Shown one piece after another: positions 17,101 through 25,197 of a DNA stretch of 64,000 nt; within the stretch, counting starts at the first letter, position 1, and each line of letters opens with the position of its first letter. A program made the translations under genes and the position numbers. The notes under the pieces were generated by a model. That model saw only the letters and a program-made list of their open reading frames with translations. It made no database searches and had not been told where the DNA came from. Origin of the DNA: Cesiribacter sp. SM1 (GTDB lineage: Bacteria > Bacteroidota > Bacteroidia > Cytophagales > Cyclobacteriaceae); assembly GCF_020178975.1 (NCBI RefSeq), contig NZ_JAHXBU010000089.1:186001-250000 (forward strand). The letters are read 5' to 3'.

Positions 17101-17376
17101 ATGGAGAATAACCAAACATCCCATTCCTGCAACACAGAAAAATGCTGCCAGATACGCAACTGGGTAAGTGCATTTTTGCAAACGCCTTCAGAGGTTTTTG
17201 TAGGAGAATACAGCTATAACACCGACGAGGGCATTAGCAAAACTAAATCGGTGATCTGTATTATGAACCTGTTGCCCCAGGCCGGGATCTTTTGTGTAGA
17301 TAAATCCATCGACGAAATTCAGCCAACCGATATTGTGATGCTCTATAAGGCACTCAACCAAACTGTAGTTTCCTGA
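17101..17376 (+). CDS. Hypothetical protein, 91 residues
   Basis: The small cytoplasmic protein starts MENNQTSHSCNTEKCC and has a Cys-rich N-terminus (cysteines at 10, 15 and 16), then an alternating hydrophobic pattern (SVICIMNLLPQAGIFCV) and a short helix. No family is recognised. It is divergent from the GTPase gene and followed by a clear terminator, which supports a real transcript. The Cys cluster might bind metal, but no standard motif is present. Confidence 0.6.
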   Translation: MENNQTSHSCNTEKCCQIRNWVSAFLQTPSEVFVGEYSYNTDEGISKTKSVICIMNLLPQAGIFCVDKSIDEIQPTDIVMLYKALNQTVVS

Positions 17377-17457
17377 CAAAATTATTGATGCAATGCCGGC
17401 AGGGTAAGGATTCTTTAAAGGAATACTCTACAATTTGCACCGGGATTTAAGATATTC

Positions 17458-17486
17458 AAAAGAACGTCTGAACAGGGCGTTCTTTT
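17458..17486 (+). terminator. Terminator after the 91-residue protein
   Basis: AAAAGAACG (17458-17466) pairs with CGTTCTTTT (17478-17486), a perfect 9-bp stem with an 11-nt loop that ends in T. It lies about 80 bp past the stop codon. Confidence 0.7.
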
Positions 17487-17594
17487 ACTGTATATAAAGG
17501 CCTGACACAGGTAATTTACTGATGCATAAGTGACTACATTAGCAGTTTACAAGTAGAAAATTTGGTTGAACAAATCATTTTGTTACACTTTACT

Positions 17595-17623
17595 TTGAGC
17601 GATCTTAAGATAAAGTATATTTG
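17595..17623 (+). promoter_or_regulatory. Promoter of the inorganic-carbon cluster
   Basis: TTG at 17595-17597, an 18-bp spacer and TATATTTG at 17616-17623 give an exact match to the Bacteroidota housekeeping form (TTG, TAnnTTTG). It ends 20 bp before the start codon at 17644. Confidence 0.65.
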
Positions 17624-17643
17624 TATTCGAATATCAGCCAATA

Positions 17644-18063
17644 ATGGTTAACAGAAAGAACCGCTTTTTTATGTTTGCCTTCCTGCACCTGACAGTAGTC
17701 TTACTGTTTGCAGTGCTGGGGTATGGCATTCCTAAAAGCGAGGTCTCTTTCTATCAGCGTGTATCAGCAGTCTCTTCCCAGGAGCCTGCTCAAAATCAGG
17801 TTAAAGCCGAGTTTAGTGAAAGGGGCCATCGCCAGGTACCCGATCTTCCGGAAGAAGTCCCCGTTAACGAAGCGGAAAAAGAGGAAAGCTCCGATGAAAA
17901 GGAAAGAGCCGATGGCGAATCCTTTTTCCTGCATTTGCTGGCATACAAATTTGCGCTCTCACACGCCTCTTCTACTTATACACATTACCTGGCATCTTCT
18001 TATGTCCAGGCTTCAGTTCCCCTCTATGTGCTCTTCCATTGCTGGAAGAACTACCTGATCTGA
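17644..18063 (+). CDS. Unknown membrane-anchored protein heading the dab cluster
   Basis: The 139-residue protein has an N-terminal membrane segment (about residues 8-28, FFMFAFLHLTVVLLFAVLGY). A polar, Glu/Lys-rich linker occupies about residues 35-90. The C-terminal hydrophobic/aromatic segment from about residue 92 (FFLHLLAYKFALSHASSTY, ending PLYVLFHCWKNYLI) could lie on or in the membrane. I recognise no family. It follows a good promoter and precedes dabA by 141 bp on the same strand with no terminator between, so co-transcription is likely. It could be an accessory to bicarbonate transport or simply a neighbour. Sequence alone cannot decide. Confidence 0.6.
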   Translation: MVNRKNRFFMFAFLHLTVVLLFAVLGYGIPKSEVSFYQRVSAVSSQEPAQNQVKAEFSERGHRQVPDLPEEVPVNEAEKEESSDEKERADGESFFLHLLAYKFALSHASSTYTHYLASSYVQASVPLYVLFHCWKNYLI

Positions 18064-18204
18064 TGTTTATCATTTAGGCCTATTACAGGCTGCTGTGCTA
18101 TAGGCATGGCCTGATGGCTTATTGTTTCCCATAAGGAGACTCCCCTGCCCCATTCCGGGCAATCTATACTACCCTATTTTCTATTTGATAAATATCAGGG
18201 CAAA

Positions 18205-20721
18205 ATGGATTCTAACACCATTTTCTTTGATGAACATGCCGTTATTCACAGGCTGCAACACTACCTGCCTTCGCAGGCAGCCCTGAAAGACTTTGTTCAT
18301 CACAACACACTACATGCCTTTCAGCACGATAAATTTCATGAAGCGCTGCAAAAGGCCTCAACAATCTTTGGTTACAAAACTTACCTTTCGCTGGATGAAT
18401 TCCGGGCTTATTACAGGGCTGGAAAAATCCGGGAGGATATACTGGAAAAAGTAATTGCAGAGCAGCAGTGGGCTGCCTTGCAGGGCACTGCTGCTGCTGC
18501 TGCTGCTGTAAGCAGATGGAAAGACAAAGTGCTGCATCAGCCCTACGAGGGCACTATTGGCCCGCGTATTGGGCAGCTCCGGGAAAACTGGAAGAGCAGC
18601 TGCAAAATCAGCCTCGATAAAGTGGTACATCCCTTCCTGTTTCGCCTGCTTTCTACCTACCTCGACCAGGGCATTCTGATCTGGCCCTTCCCCATTACCG
18701 GGAAAAGCTTTCTGGAGGCCATGCGGGAGCTGGAGCAAAACAAGCTGACCAGCATCTTTAAAACCAAAAGAGCGCATAAGCTGCTGCTGGAGGGAAACAG
18801 CACGCTAAAGGACCTGCTAACAATACTGATAGGCAGTGAAGAGCTGTTTGAGCAGTACCTGTTCGATCAGCAGTTTGCACACCCGGGCTGGTCGGGCCTG
18901 GTATCGGTCATAGAGCGCCAGCCGGAAACCCTGCTGGACCCGCGCCAGATCTCGCTGCACGACCTGATGTACCTGGAGCTGCTGCTGGAAATTGATGCCC
19001 TGGACAATAAACTGGGCAGCAGGTGGAAGCCGTTGGGCCGGTTAATCGATAAAAAGCCTGATCCGCTCTTTGCCCCTGTAACAGACACAGAGCTGCAGCA
19101 GGTGCTAAAGATCTGGCAGGAGGCTTTTGAGTGGAGCTATTTCGATGATGTGCTCTCCGGCATCCGGCTGGCACACGAGCGTACTCCCGGCGACAACAAG
19201 AGCTTTCAGGCTATTTTCTGTATCGACGACCGGGAATACTCCCTGCGGCGCTACATCGAGAGCATTGATCGCCAGAGTGAAACCTTTGGCACACCCGGCT
19301 TTTTTGGCGTAGAATTCTTCTTTAAGCCAGAAGGCGGCAAGTTCTCTACCAAAGCCTGCCCGGCACCGGTTACACCTAAATACCTGATAAAAGAGGTGGC
19401 CCGTAAAAACAGCCGCCAGACAGATGCCCACTATGCCAAACATGCACACATGCCACTGCAAGGCTGGCTCATCTCGCAAACACTTGGTTTTTGGTCGGCT
19501 TTTAAGCTGTTCGTCAACATCTTTAAGCCCTCTGTTAGTCCGGCTACGGCTTACTCGTTTCAGCACATGGATAAACACGCCAGGCTGATAATAGAGAATA
19601 AGGATGGCCAAACGGAAGACGGCCTGCAGCTGGGCTTTACCGTGCCTGAAATGGCACTGCGGGTAGGCAATATGTTCCGCAGCATTGGCCTGGTGAAGGA
19701 TTTTGCACCTTTTGTGTACATCGTAGGCCATGGTGCCAGCTCGGTAAATAACACCCACTATGCGGGTTATGATTGCGGTGCCTGTTGTGGGCGTCCAGGT
19801 GCGGTAAATGCCCGTACTTTTTCCTTTATGGCCAACCATCCGGAGGTACGCGCAATGCTGAAGAGCGAAGGGCTGGAGATACCGGAAACTACTCTGTTCC
19901 TGGGCTCCATGCACGACACCACCCGCGATGAGATTGAGTATTATGACGAGGAAGTGATAACGGGTGCGCATGCCGACCTGCACGCGCAAAACAAGCAGGT
20001 GTTTGAAAAGGCGCTGGCCCTTAATGCCAAAGAGCGCTCCAGGCGGTTCGATACTGTTGACACCAGTAAGCCGCTGCCACAGCTGCATGAGGAGGTGAAG
20101 AGGCGCTCGGTTTCGCTTTTTGAGCCCAGGCCAGAGCTGAACCACGCCACCAATGCACTCTGCATCATTGGCCGCGGATCGCTTACCCAGAGTCTTTTCC
20201 TGGACAGGCGGCCCTTCATGAACTCTTACGATTACCGCGTAGACCCAACCGGCAAGTACCTCTTGACCATTCTGAATGCGGCTGCACCTGTATGCGGCGG
20301 TATTAACCTGGAGTACTACTTCTCGCGCGTTGACAACGAGAAGCTTGGTGCCGGTACCAAACTGCCCCATAACGTGGTAGGCCTGATTGGTGTAGCCAAT
20401 GGTGTAGAGGGCGATTTGCGGCCGGGCCTGCCCAGCCAGATGATCGAGGTGCACGACCCGGTGAGGATCATGTTTGTGGTGGAACACTTTCCTGAGGTGG
20501 TGCTGCAAACCATCCAGAAAAATCTGGCTACCTACGAGTGGTTCATCAACGAATGGGTGCTGCTGGCGGTGAAAGATCCTAAAACAGGCGAAGTGTACTG
20601 CTTTAAAGATGGCGCATTTGATCCCTACAAGGCACTGCACGCAACTCCTGAAGCGGCAGAAGATGTCACTGCTTACATCGAAAAATACCAGGACAATATA
20701 CCGGTGCTGCTTACCAAATAA
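18205..20721 (+). CDS. dabA: DabA, carbonic-anhydrase-like subunit of inorganic-carbon transport (DUF2309)
   Basis: At 838 residues this is a full DUF2309/DabA protein. The beta-carbonic-anhydrase-like zinc site is intact: C339 and D341 in CIDDRE, H509 in GHGASS and C524 in DCGACCG. The gaps (170 and 15 residues) closely match those of characterised DabA. DabA works with the membrane protein DabB in an energy-coupled system that traps CO2 as bicarbonate inside the cell. DabB starts 6 bp after the stop codon. A (GCT)n run encodes an alanine stretch near residue 95. A start at the ATG at 18205 gives the conserved N-terminus. Rubisco is not visible nearby, so the use is probably anaplerotic carboxylation. 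Confidence 0.9.
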   Translation: MDSNTIFFDEHAVIHRLQHYLPSQAALKDFVHHNTLHAFQHDKFHEALQKASTIFGYKTYLSLDEFRAYYRAGKIREDILEKVIAEQQWAALQGTAAAAAAVSRWKDKVLHQPYEGTIGPRIGQLRENWKSSCKISLDKVVHPFLFRLLSTYLDQGILIWPFPITGKSFLEAMRELEQNKLTSIFKTKRAHKLLLEGNSTLKDLLTILIGSEELFEQYLFDQQFAHPGWSGLVSVIERQPETLLDPRQISLHDLMYLELLLEIDALDNKLGSRWKPLGRLIDKKPDPLFAPVTDTELQQVLKIWQEAFEWSYFDDVLSGIRLAHERTPGDNKSFQAIFCIDDREYSLRRYIESIDRQSETFGTPGFFGVEFFFKPEGGKFSTKACPAPVTPKYLIKEVARKNSRQTDAHYAKHAHMPLQGWLISQTLGFWSAFKLFVNIFKPSVSPATAYSFQHMDKHARLIIENKDGQTEDGLQLGFTVPEMALRVGNMFRSIGLVKDFAPFVYIVGHGASSVNNTHYAGYDCGACCGRPGAVNARTFSFMANHPEVRAMLKSEGLEIPETTLFLGSMHDTTRDEIEYYDEEVITGAHADLHAQNKQVFEKALALNAKERSRRFDTVDTSKPLPQLHEEVKRRSVSLFEPRPELNHATNALCIIGRGSLTQSLFLDRRPFMNSYDYRVDPTGKYLLTILNAAAPVCGGINLEYYFSRVDNEKLGAGTKLPHNVVGLIGVANGVEGDLRPGLPSQMIEVHDPVRIMFVVEHFPEVVLQTIQKNLATYEWFINEWVLLAVKDPKTGEVYCFKDGAFDPYKALHATPEAAEDVTAYIEKYQDNIPVLLTK

Positions 20722-20726
20722 TCCTC

Positions 20727-22598
20727 ATGGAACTTAGCATTCATTTATTCATACTGCTGCCGGTATTGGGCTTTCTTATTAGCCTGCTGATACCGGCAAA
20801 AAAAGAAGAACTGATCTCAAAAGTTGCTTTTACAACGGTTGGCCTAAGCCTGCTCTCGAGCATGGTGTTTATAGGCCTCTGGCTTGTAAAAGGACTTCCG
20901 GATCTAAACATCCGGGATTTCTCGCTCTACAAATCGATTAACTACGATTTCTTTATCGATTTTTATTTCGATAAGGTATCGGCAGTGTATCTGCTGGTGG
21001 GTGCCGTGCTAACCTTTCTGGTTACAGTGTACAGCCGCTATTACCTGCACCGCGAGTCGGGCTATAAGCGCTTCTTTAACACCATCCTGTTCTTTTACAC
21101 AGGTTATAACATTACCGTGCTGGCGGGCAACTTCGAAACGCTCTTCATAGGCTGGGAAATCCTGGGTATTTCGTCTTTCCTGCTGATTGCCTTTTACCGC
21201 CAACGCTACCTGCCTGTAAAGAATGCTATTAAGGTGTTTACCATTTACCGGATAGGCGATGTAGGCATTCTGCTGGCCATGTGGATGAGCCACCACCTGT
21301 GGCACGAGAATATAACCTTCCAGAAGCTGGCTAATTATGAACTGGTACACCACTATCTGCAGGCACACAGCTCCATCGGCATCTTTATATCGCTGATGAT
21401 CCTGATTGCTGCAGCAGCCAAATCGGCACAGCTGCCGTTTTCGGCCTGGTTGCCCAGGGCTATGGAAGGGCCTACCCCCTCCAGTGCTATCTTCTACGGT
21501 TCGTTGTCGGTGCACATTGGTGCTTTTTTGCTGCTGCGAACCTTTCCTTTCTGGGAGCATCAGCTGCTTATTCGCTGGCTTATTGCAGGTGTTGGTCTTT
21601 TAACCGCGCTGGCTGCCTCCCTCATTGCCCGGGTACAGTCAACCGTTAAAAGCCAGATTGCGTATGCCTCGGCTGCTCAAATCGGGATCATTTTCATGGA
21701 AATTGCTGCCGGATGGGATATCCTGGCCCTGGTGCACTTTGCGGGAAATGCCTTTTTGCGCACCTATCAGCTGCTGATCTCGCCCTCGGTGGTTACCTAC
21801 CTGATCCGGGAGCAGTTTTACAACTATACGCCAAGAAAGCAGACGATCGAGAGTGCCTTTGGCAAAAGGTTGCGCTACGCCCTGTACCTGCTATCCATCA
21901 AGGAGTGGCACCTGGACTCGGTGATCTTCACGTTTTTCTTCAGTCCGCTGAAGAAGATCCGCAGGGCTATTAATTTCCTGACACTGCGGAATGTGCTTTT
22001 CTTCTTTGTGCCACTCTATGTGCTGGGTTTAAGCTTTGCCTACACCCAACAACACCTCTCGCAGGAAATTAAAGATGTGCTGGCTCCTGTCGTTGCCTTT
22101 TTAGCGCTGCTGATGGTGGCAAAGGCCTATAACGAGCGTAGCAGTTCCAGGCTTGCCTGGCTGCTGATTGTACTGGCACACTTTTTTGTAGACCTGTCTA
22201 TTTCATTTAACGATGAGTTTAACCTGAAAGAGGCTGCCGTTTACCTGAGTGGTGTGGTGATCTCGGGCATTGTAGGGTATATCTGCCTGCACGAGGTGAA
22301 AGCTTTCGAGCACCATGGCATTGGCTTAAACCAGTTTCATGGCCTCATCAGGCGCTACCGCAGCATAGCCTTTGTGTTTTTGCTCTGCTGCCTGGGGCTG
22401 GCGGGTTTTCCCATCACCACCACCTTCTTCGGAGAAGACATCATCCTAACCCACATTCACGAAAATCAGGTACTGCTGGCGTTTCTGGTAGCCCTTACCT
22501 TCATCATCAACGGTATTGCCGTGATCCGCATCTACGCCCGGGTTTTCCTGGGTGCCAATTCCAGAAGCTTTTTAACACAATCAGATCTTACCGCCTGA
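20727..22598 (+). CDS. dabB: DabB, NuoL/MrpA-like membrane subunit of inorganic-carbon transport
   Basis: The 623-residue polytopic protein has the proton-antiporter (NuoL/MrpA) core. Early TM helices contain DFYFDKVSAVYLLVGAVLTFLVTVYSRYY; the catalytic region follows with GWEILGISSFLLIAFY, AAAKSAQLPFSAWLPRAMEGPTPSSA and a later QIAYASAAQIG segment. The Lys and Glu residues of proton translocation are at the expected places. DabB is thought to pass cations down their gradient to drive DabA. There are no other NADH dehydrogenase subunits here, which, with dabA 6 bp upstream, separates it from complex I. A SulP gene follows 28 bp later. Confidence 0.88.
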   Translation: MELSIHLFILLPVLGFLISLLIPAKKEELISKVAFTTVGLSLLSSMVFIGLWLVKGLPDLNIRDFSLYKSINYDFFIDFYFDKVSAVYLLVGAVLTFLVTVYSRYYLHRESGYKRFFNTILFFYTGYNITVLAGNFETLFIGWEILGISSFLLIAFYRQRYLPVKNAIKVFTIYRIGDVGILLAMWMSHHLWHENITFQKLANYELVHHYLQAHSSIGIFISLMILIAAAAKSAQLPFSAWLPRAMEGPTPSSAIFYGSLSVHIGAFLLLRTFPFWEHQLLIRWLIAGVGLLTALAASLIARVQSTVKSQIAYASAAQIGIIFMEIAAGWDILALVHFAGNAFLRTYQLLISPSVVTYLIREQFYNYTPRKQTIESAFGKRLRYALYLLSIKEWHLDSVIFTFFFSPLKKIRRAINFLTLRNVLFFFVPLYVLGLSFAYTQQHLSQEIKDVLAPVVAFLALLMVAKAYNERSSSRLAWLLIVLAHFFVDLSISFNDEFNLKEAAVYLSGVVISGIVGYICLHEVKAFEHHGIGLNQFHGLIRRYRSIAFVFLLCCLGLAGFPITTTFFGEDIILTHIHENQVLLAFLVALTFIINGIAVIRIYARVFLGANSRSFLTQSDLTA

Positions 22599-22626
22599 TC
22601 TATCCGGGCTTTAAAAACTAATCTAA

Positions 22627-24264
22627 ATGAAAAATATTCATATAAACCGGCAGGCACCTAAAGATGGCCTTGCAGGATTGAAAGAAAACTGGAAAACTGA
22701 TTTAACTTCAGGATTCCTGGTTTTCCTGATAGCACTACCGCTGTGCCTGGGTATTGCCATGGCCTCTGGCTTTCCGCCCATTGGTGGTATTTTAACGGCC
22801 ATTATTGGTGGCCTGGTGGTGAGCCCCCTCATGGGTTCAAGGCTCTCTATTAAAGGCCCGGCTGCCGGCTTGATTGCCATTGCCGTTGCTGCGGTTGCAG
22901 ACCTGGGGCAGGGCGATGCCGCCCTGGGTTATAAACTTACTCTTGCTGTAGTTGTGGTGGCTGGCCTTATACAGGTGGCCTTTGCGCTGCTTAAGCTAGG
23001 CCGCTTTGTGGATTTCTTCCCTACCTCGGCAGTGCACGGTATGCTGGCAGCCATTGGCATCATCATTATAGCTAAACAAGTGCCGGTAATGCTGGGCGCA
23101 ACCCCTGAGAGTAAAAACCCCATTGCGCTGCTCATGGAAATACCTGCCATGCTGGGCAGGCTAAACCCTGAAATTGCCTTTATTGGCGGTCTGAGCCTTT
23201 TGATCCTGTTTGGCCTGCCGCTGATCAAAATTTCATGGGTAAAGAAAATTCCTGCCCCTATGCTTGTGCTGCTGGTAGCCATACCCCTGGGCAGCCTGTT
23301 TGATCTTACCCACGAGCACAAATACCTGTTCCTGGACCACGACTATATTGTAGGCCCTAAATTCCTGGTAACGCTTCCCGGCAACTTCCTGGATGGTATC
23401 ACTTTCCCTGATTTCAGCCAGGTATTCAGCCTTACCTCTTTCAAATACATTATTATGTTTGCCCTGGTTGGCAGCCTGGAGTCGCTGCTAACCGTAAAAG
23501 CTATTGATGGCCTAGACCCCTACAAGCGCAAATCTGACACCAACCGCGACTTGCTGGCTGTTGGTGCCGGTAATACCCTGGCTGGCCTGGTAGGTGGTTT
23601 GCCCATGATTGCCGAAGTGGTACGCAGCTCTGCCAACGTAGGCAACGGTGCCAAAACACGCTGGGCCAATTTCTTCCACGGTGGCTTTCTGCTGATTTTC
23701 GTCGCCTTTTTCCCGAACCTGATCCACCAGATTCCGCTGTCGGCCCTGGCTGCCATGCTTATCTTCACAGGCTTCAGGCTGGCTTCGCCCAAGCTGTTCA
23801 AAGACACCTTCCGCATTGGCAAAGAGCAGCTGGCAGTATTCCTGGCAACCATTATTGTAACCCTGGCAGAAGACCTGCTGGTAGGTATTGCTGCAGGTAT
23901 TGTACTGGAGGCGGCTATCTACCTGTTTTCCGGGGTATCATTCAAAAATCTGTTCAAATCTAACTTCCTGCAGGAGCGTGTGGGCAACAGTATTTACCTG
24001 AAAGCCAAAAATGCAGCGGTATTCACTAACTACCTGGGCTTTAAAAAGCAAATCGAGGCAGTACCTGCCGGCCAGGATATTGTGCTGGACTTTACCCAGG
24101 CCGACCTCGTAGACCACACTTTTATGGAGCAAATCCACCACTTCAAGCACGATTATGAAGCTCGCGGTGGATCTGTTCACCTCATGGGCCTGGACAGACT
24201 CACCCCTGTTTCAAGCCACGCCCTTTCTGCCAGAAAAGCCACAAGAAAAACTGTAACCGCATAA
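22627..24264 (+). CDS. SulP-family anion transporter with STAS domain (possible bicarbonate carrier)
   Basis: The 545-residue protein has the SLC26/SulP fold: about 12-14 hydrophobic helices from residue 30 to about 440. The signature stretches are present (GFLVFLIALPLCLGIAMASGFPP, SRLSIKGPAAGL, GLVGGLPMIAEVVRSSANV). A C-terminal STAS domain follows (about residues 450-535, with QDIVLDFTQADLVDHTFM). SulP proteins move sulfate, bicarbonate or other anions; the BicA-type members take up bicarbonate with sodium. Its place between dabB and a carbonic-anhydrase-like gene, with short gaps of 28 and 11 bp, favours bicarbonate. Substrate remains an inference. Confidence 0.85.
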   Translation: MKNIHINRQAPKDGLAGLKENWKTDLTSGFLVFLIALPLCLGIAMASGFPPIGGILTAIIGGLVVSPLMGSRLSIKGPAAGLIAIAVAAVADLGQGDAALGYKLTLAVVVVAGLIQVAFALLKLGRFVDFFPTSAVHGMLAAIGIIIIAKQVPVMLGATPESKNPIALLMEIPAMLGRLNPEIAFIGGLSLLILFGLPLIKISWVKKIPAPMLVLLVAIPLGSLFDLTHEHKYLFLDHDYIVGPKFLVTLPGNFLDGITFPDFSQVFSLTSFKYIIMFALVGSLESLLTVKAIDGLDPYKRKSDTNRDLLAVGAGNTLAGLVGGLPMIAEVVRSSANVGNGAKTRWANFFHGGFLLIFVAFFPNLIHQIPLSALAAMLIFTGFRLASPKLFKDTFRIGKEQLAVFLATIIVTLAEDLLVGIAAGIVLEAAIYLFSGVSFKNLFKSNFLQERVGNSIYLKAKNAAVFTNYLGFKKQIEAVPAGQDIVLDFTQADLVDHTFMEQIHHFKHDYEARGGSVHLMGLDRLTPVSSHALSARKATRKTVTA

Positions 24265-24275
24265 CAGGAATAGCC

Positions 24276-24812
24276 ATGTGTAAATTAGCAGCCTACGCCC
24301 GCAGCCAGCAGAAAAAAACGCTGTTTATATTTTGCAACGACTGTAGTTGTATGCAAAAGCTGATCCCGCAGGAGAACTTTATTGTCTGCACTGCCCTGGG
24401 TACATTTCTGAATGCCCAGAACGGTTTTGACACTACTTTCTTTAAGCATTATGTGGAGCAGGAAGGGGTTAAACAGATCATTCTGGTGGGGCATTACCCC
24501 TGCAAAGTGCTCGACTTTCTGCTGCAGGATGGCACAGACAGTCCTCATTGGGCAGATGCTAAACAGTACATGCGGCAGTTAAAGCAATCTTTTGAAGCAT
24601 TAACATTTGATGCTACACTAAACTGGGAGAAATTCATACACTATCACATTGCCACCCAGGTACAAAACCTTTCGCGTTTCTCTTTTTTCAGGAAAAGAAC
24701 CGGCGAAGCCGCTATTTCTATCAAGGGCATTGTAATAGAGGAAAATAACAGCCTTGAGGTGGTGGAGACCGACCACCTCGAGGCGATTCTCCTGCCTATT
24801 AACCTAAACTAG
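24276..24812 (+). CDS. Beta-carbonic-anhydrase-like protein lacking the Asp-Arg dyad
   Basis: The 178-residue protein aligns with the beta-CA core. The zinc ligands look kept: C20 in CNDCS, H73 and C76 in GHYPC. The family motif is CxDxR; here the Arg that orients the gatekeeper Asp is Ser (S24). The usual Gly-rich stretch after the second strand is altered (FIVCTALGTF), and HxxCG reads HYPCK. These changes argue against normal CO2 hydration, so it may be a zinc protein with another role, such as a regulator or partner of the adjacent SulP protein. It is in an operon with the SulP gene (11-bp gap). It lacks a signal peptide and should be cytoplasmic. Confidence 0.65.
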   Translation: MCKLAAYARSQQKKTLFIFCNDCSCMQKLIPQENFIVCTALGTFLNAQNGFDTTFFKHYVEQEGVKQIILVGHYPCKVLDFLLQDGTDSPHWADAKQYMRQLKQSFEALTFDATLNWEKFIHYHIATQVQNLSRFSFFRKRTGEAAISIKGIVIEENNSLEVVETDHLEAILLPINLN

Positions 24813-24833
24813 CCTTAGCGCATAACTTTAGAC

Positions 24834-25073
24834 ATGAAAAAATATATTGTCGTGCTGCTCTTTTGCTGCACGCTTGCTACCCTATTGTCCGCACAAACCA
24901 CCAATACACTTCCCATACAGAAAAAGCCGAAGGACCTGATCTACCGCCTGAATGAAGACGGTAGCCAGTATGTAAAGCTCACCTTCCTGAACCAGATATG
25001 CGCCTGCGCGGGGATGACGATTAAGGTGCAGTTGACACGGATGCTAAACCCATAACTCACGTGATTTAGTATG
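24834..25073 (+). pseudogene. 5' remnant of an outer-membrane porin gene
   Basis: The frame starts with a signal peptide (MKKYIVVLLFCCTLATLLSAQ) and continues DLIYRLNEDGSQYVKLTFLNQ. This is the conserved N-terminus of Bacteroidota phosphate-selective-type porins, which usually run to about 400 residues. After LNQ the expected I-W-A-R-Y reads ICAC; the similarity then resumes two bases out of frame (GAVDTDAKPITHV at about 25030-25070) and stops. This points to a frameshift plus a large deletion of the barrel. The remnant lies 21 bp after the carbonic-anhydrase-like gene and before the cluster's terminator, so the porin was probably the operon's last gene. Confidence 0.6.
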
Positions 25074-25074
25074 C

Positions 25075-25120
25075 AAAAACCTACCTTCCCCTTCCTGGAA
25101 CAGGTAGGTTTTTTGTTTTT
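25075..25120 (+). terminator. Strong terminator closing the inorganic-carbon cluster
   Basis: AAAAACCTACC (25075-25085) pairs perfectly with GGTAGGTTTTT (25103-25113); the loop is 17 nt and a T-rich tail follows. It sits directly after the porin remnant. Confidence 0.85.
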
Positions 25121-25197
25121 GTACTGATGAAAAGGCTTGATTGAAGATGGTTGGCAGACTATCCGGAAGCCATATCATGAAACTTTCAACCTTGCCG

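Noticed and set aside
18490-18515. (CTG)n run in dabA as a phase-variable repeat
   Set aside because: The unit is three bases and only changes an alanine stretch, so copy-number change would not switch the gene off.
19105-20640. A 511-codon open frame antisense to dabA
   Set aside because: It lies wholly inside dabA on the opposite strand, has no recognisable motif, and dabA has an intact zinc site and full family length. Long antisense frames are common in codon-biased genes.
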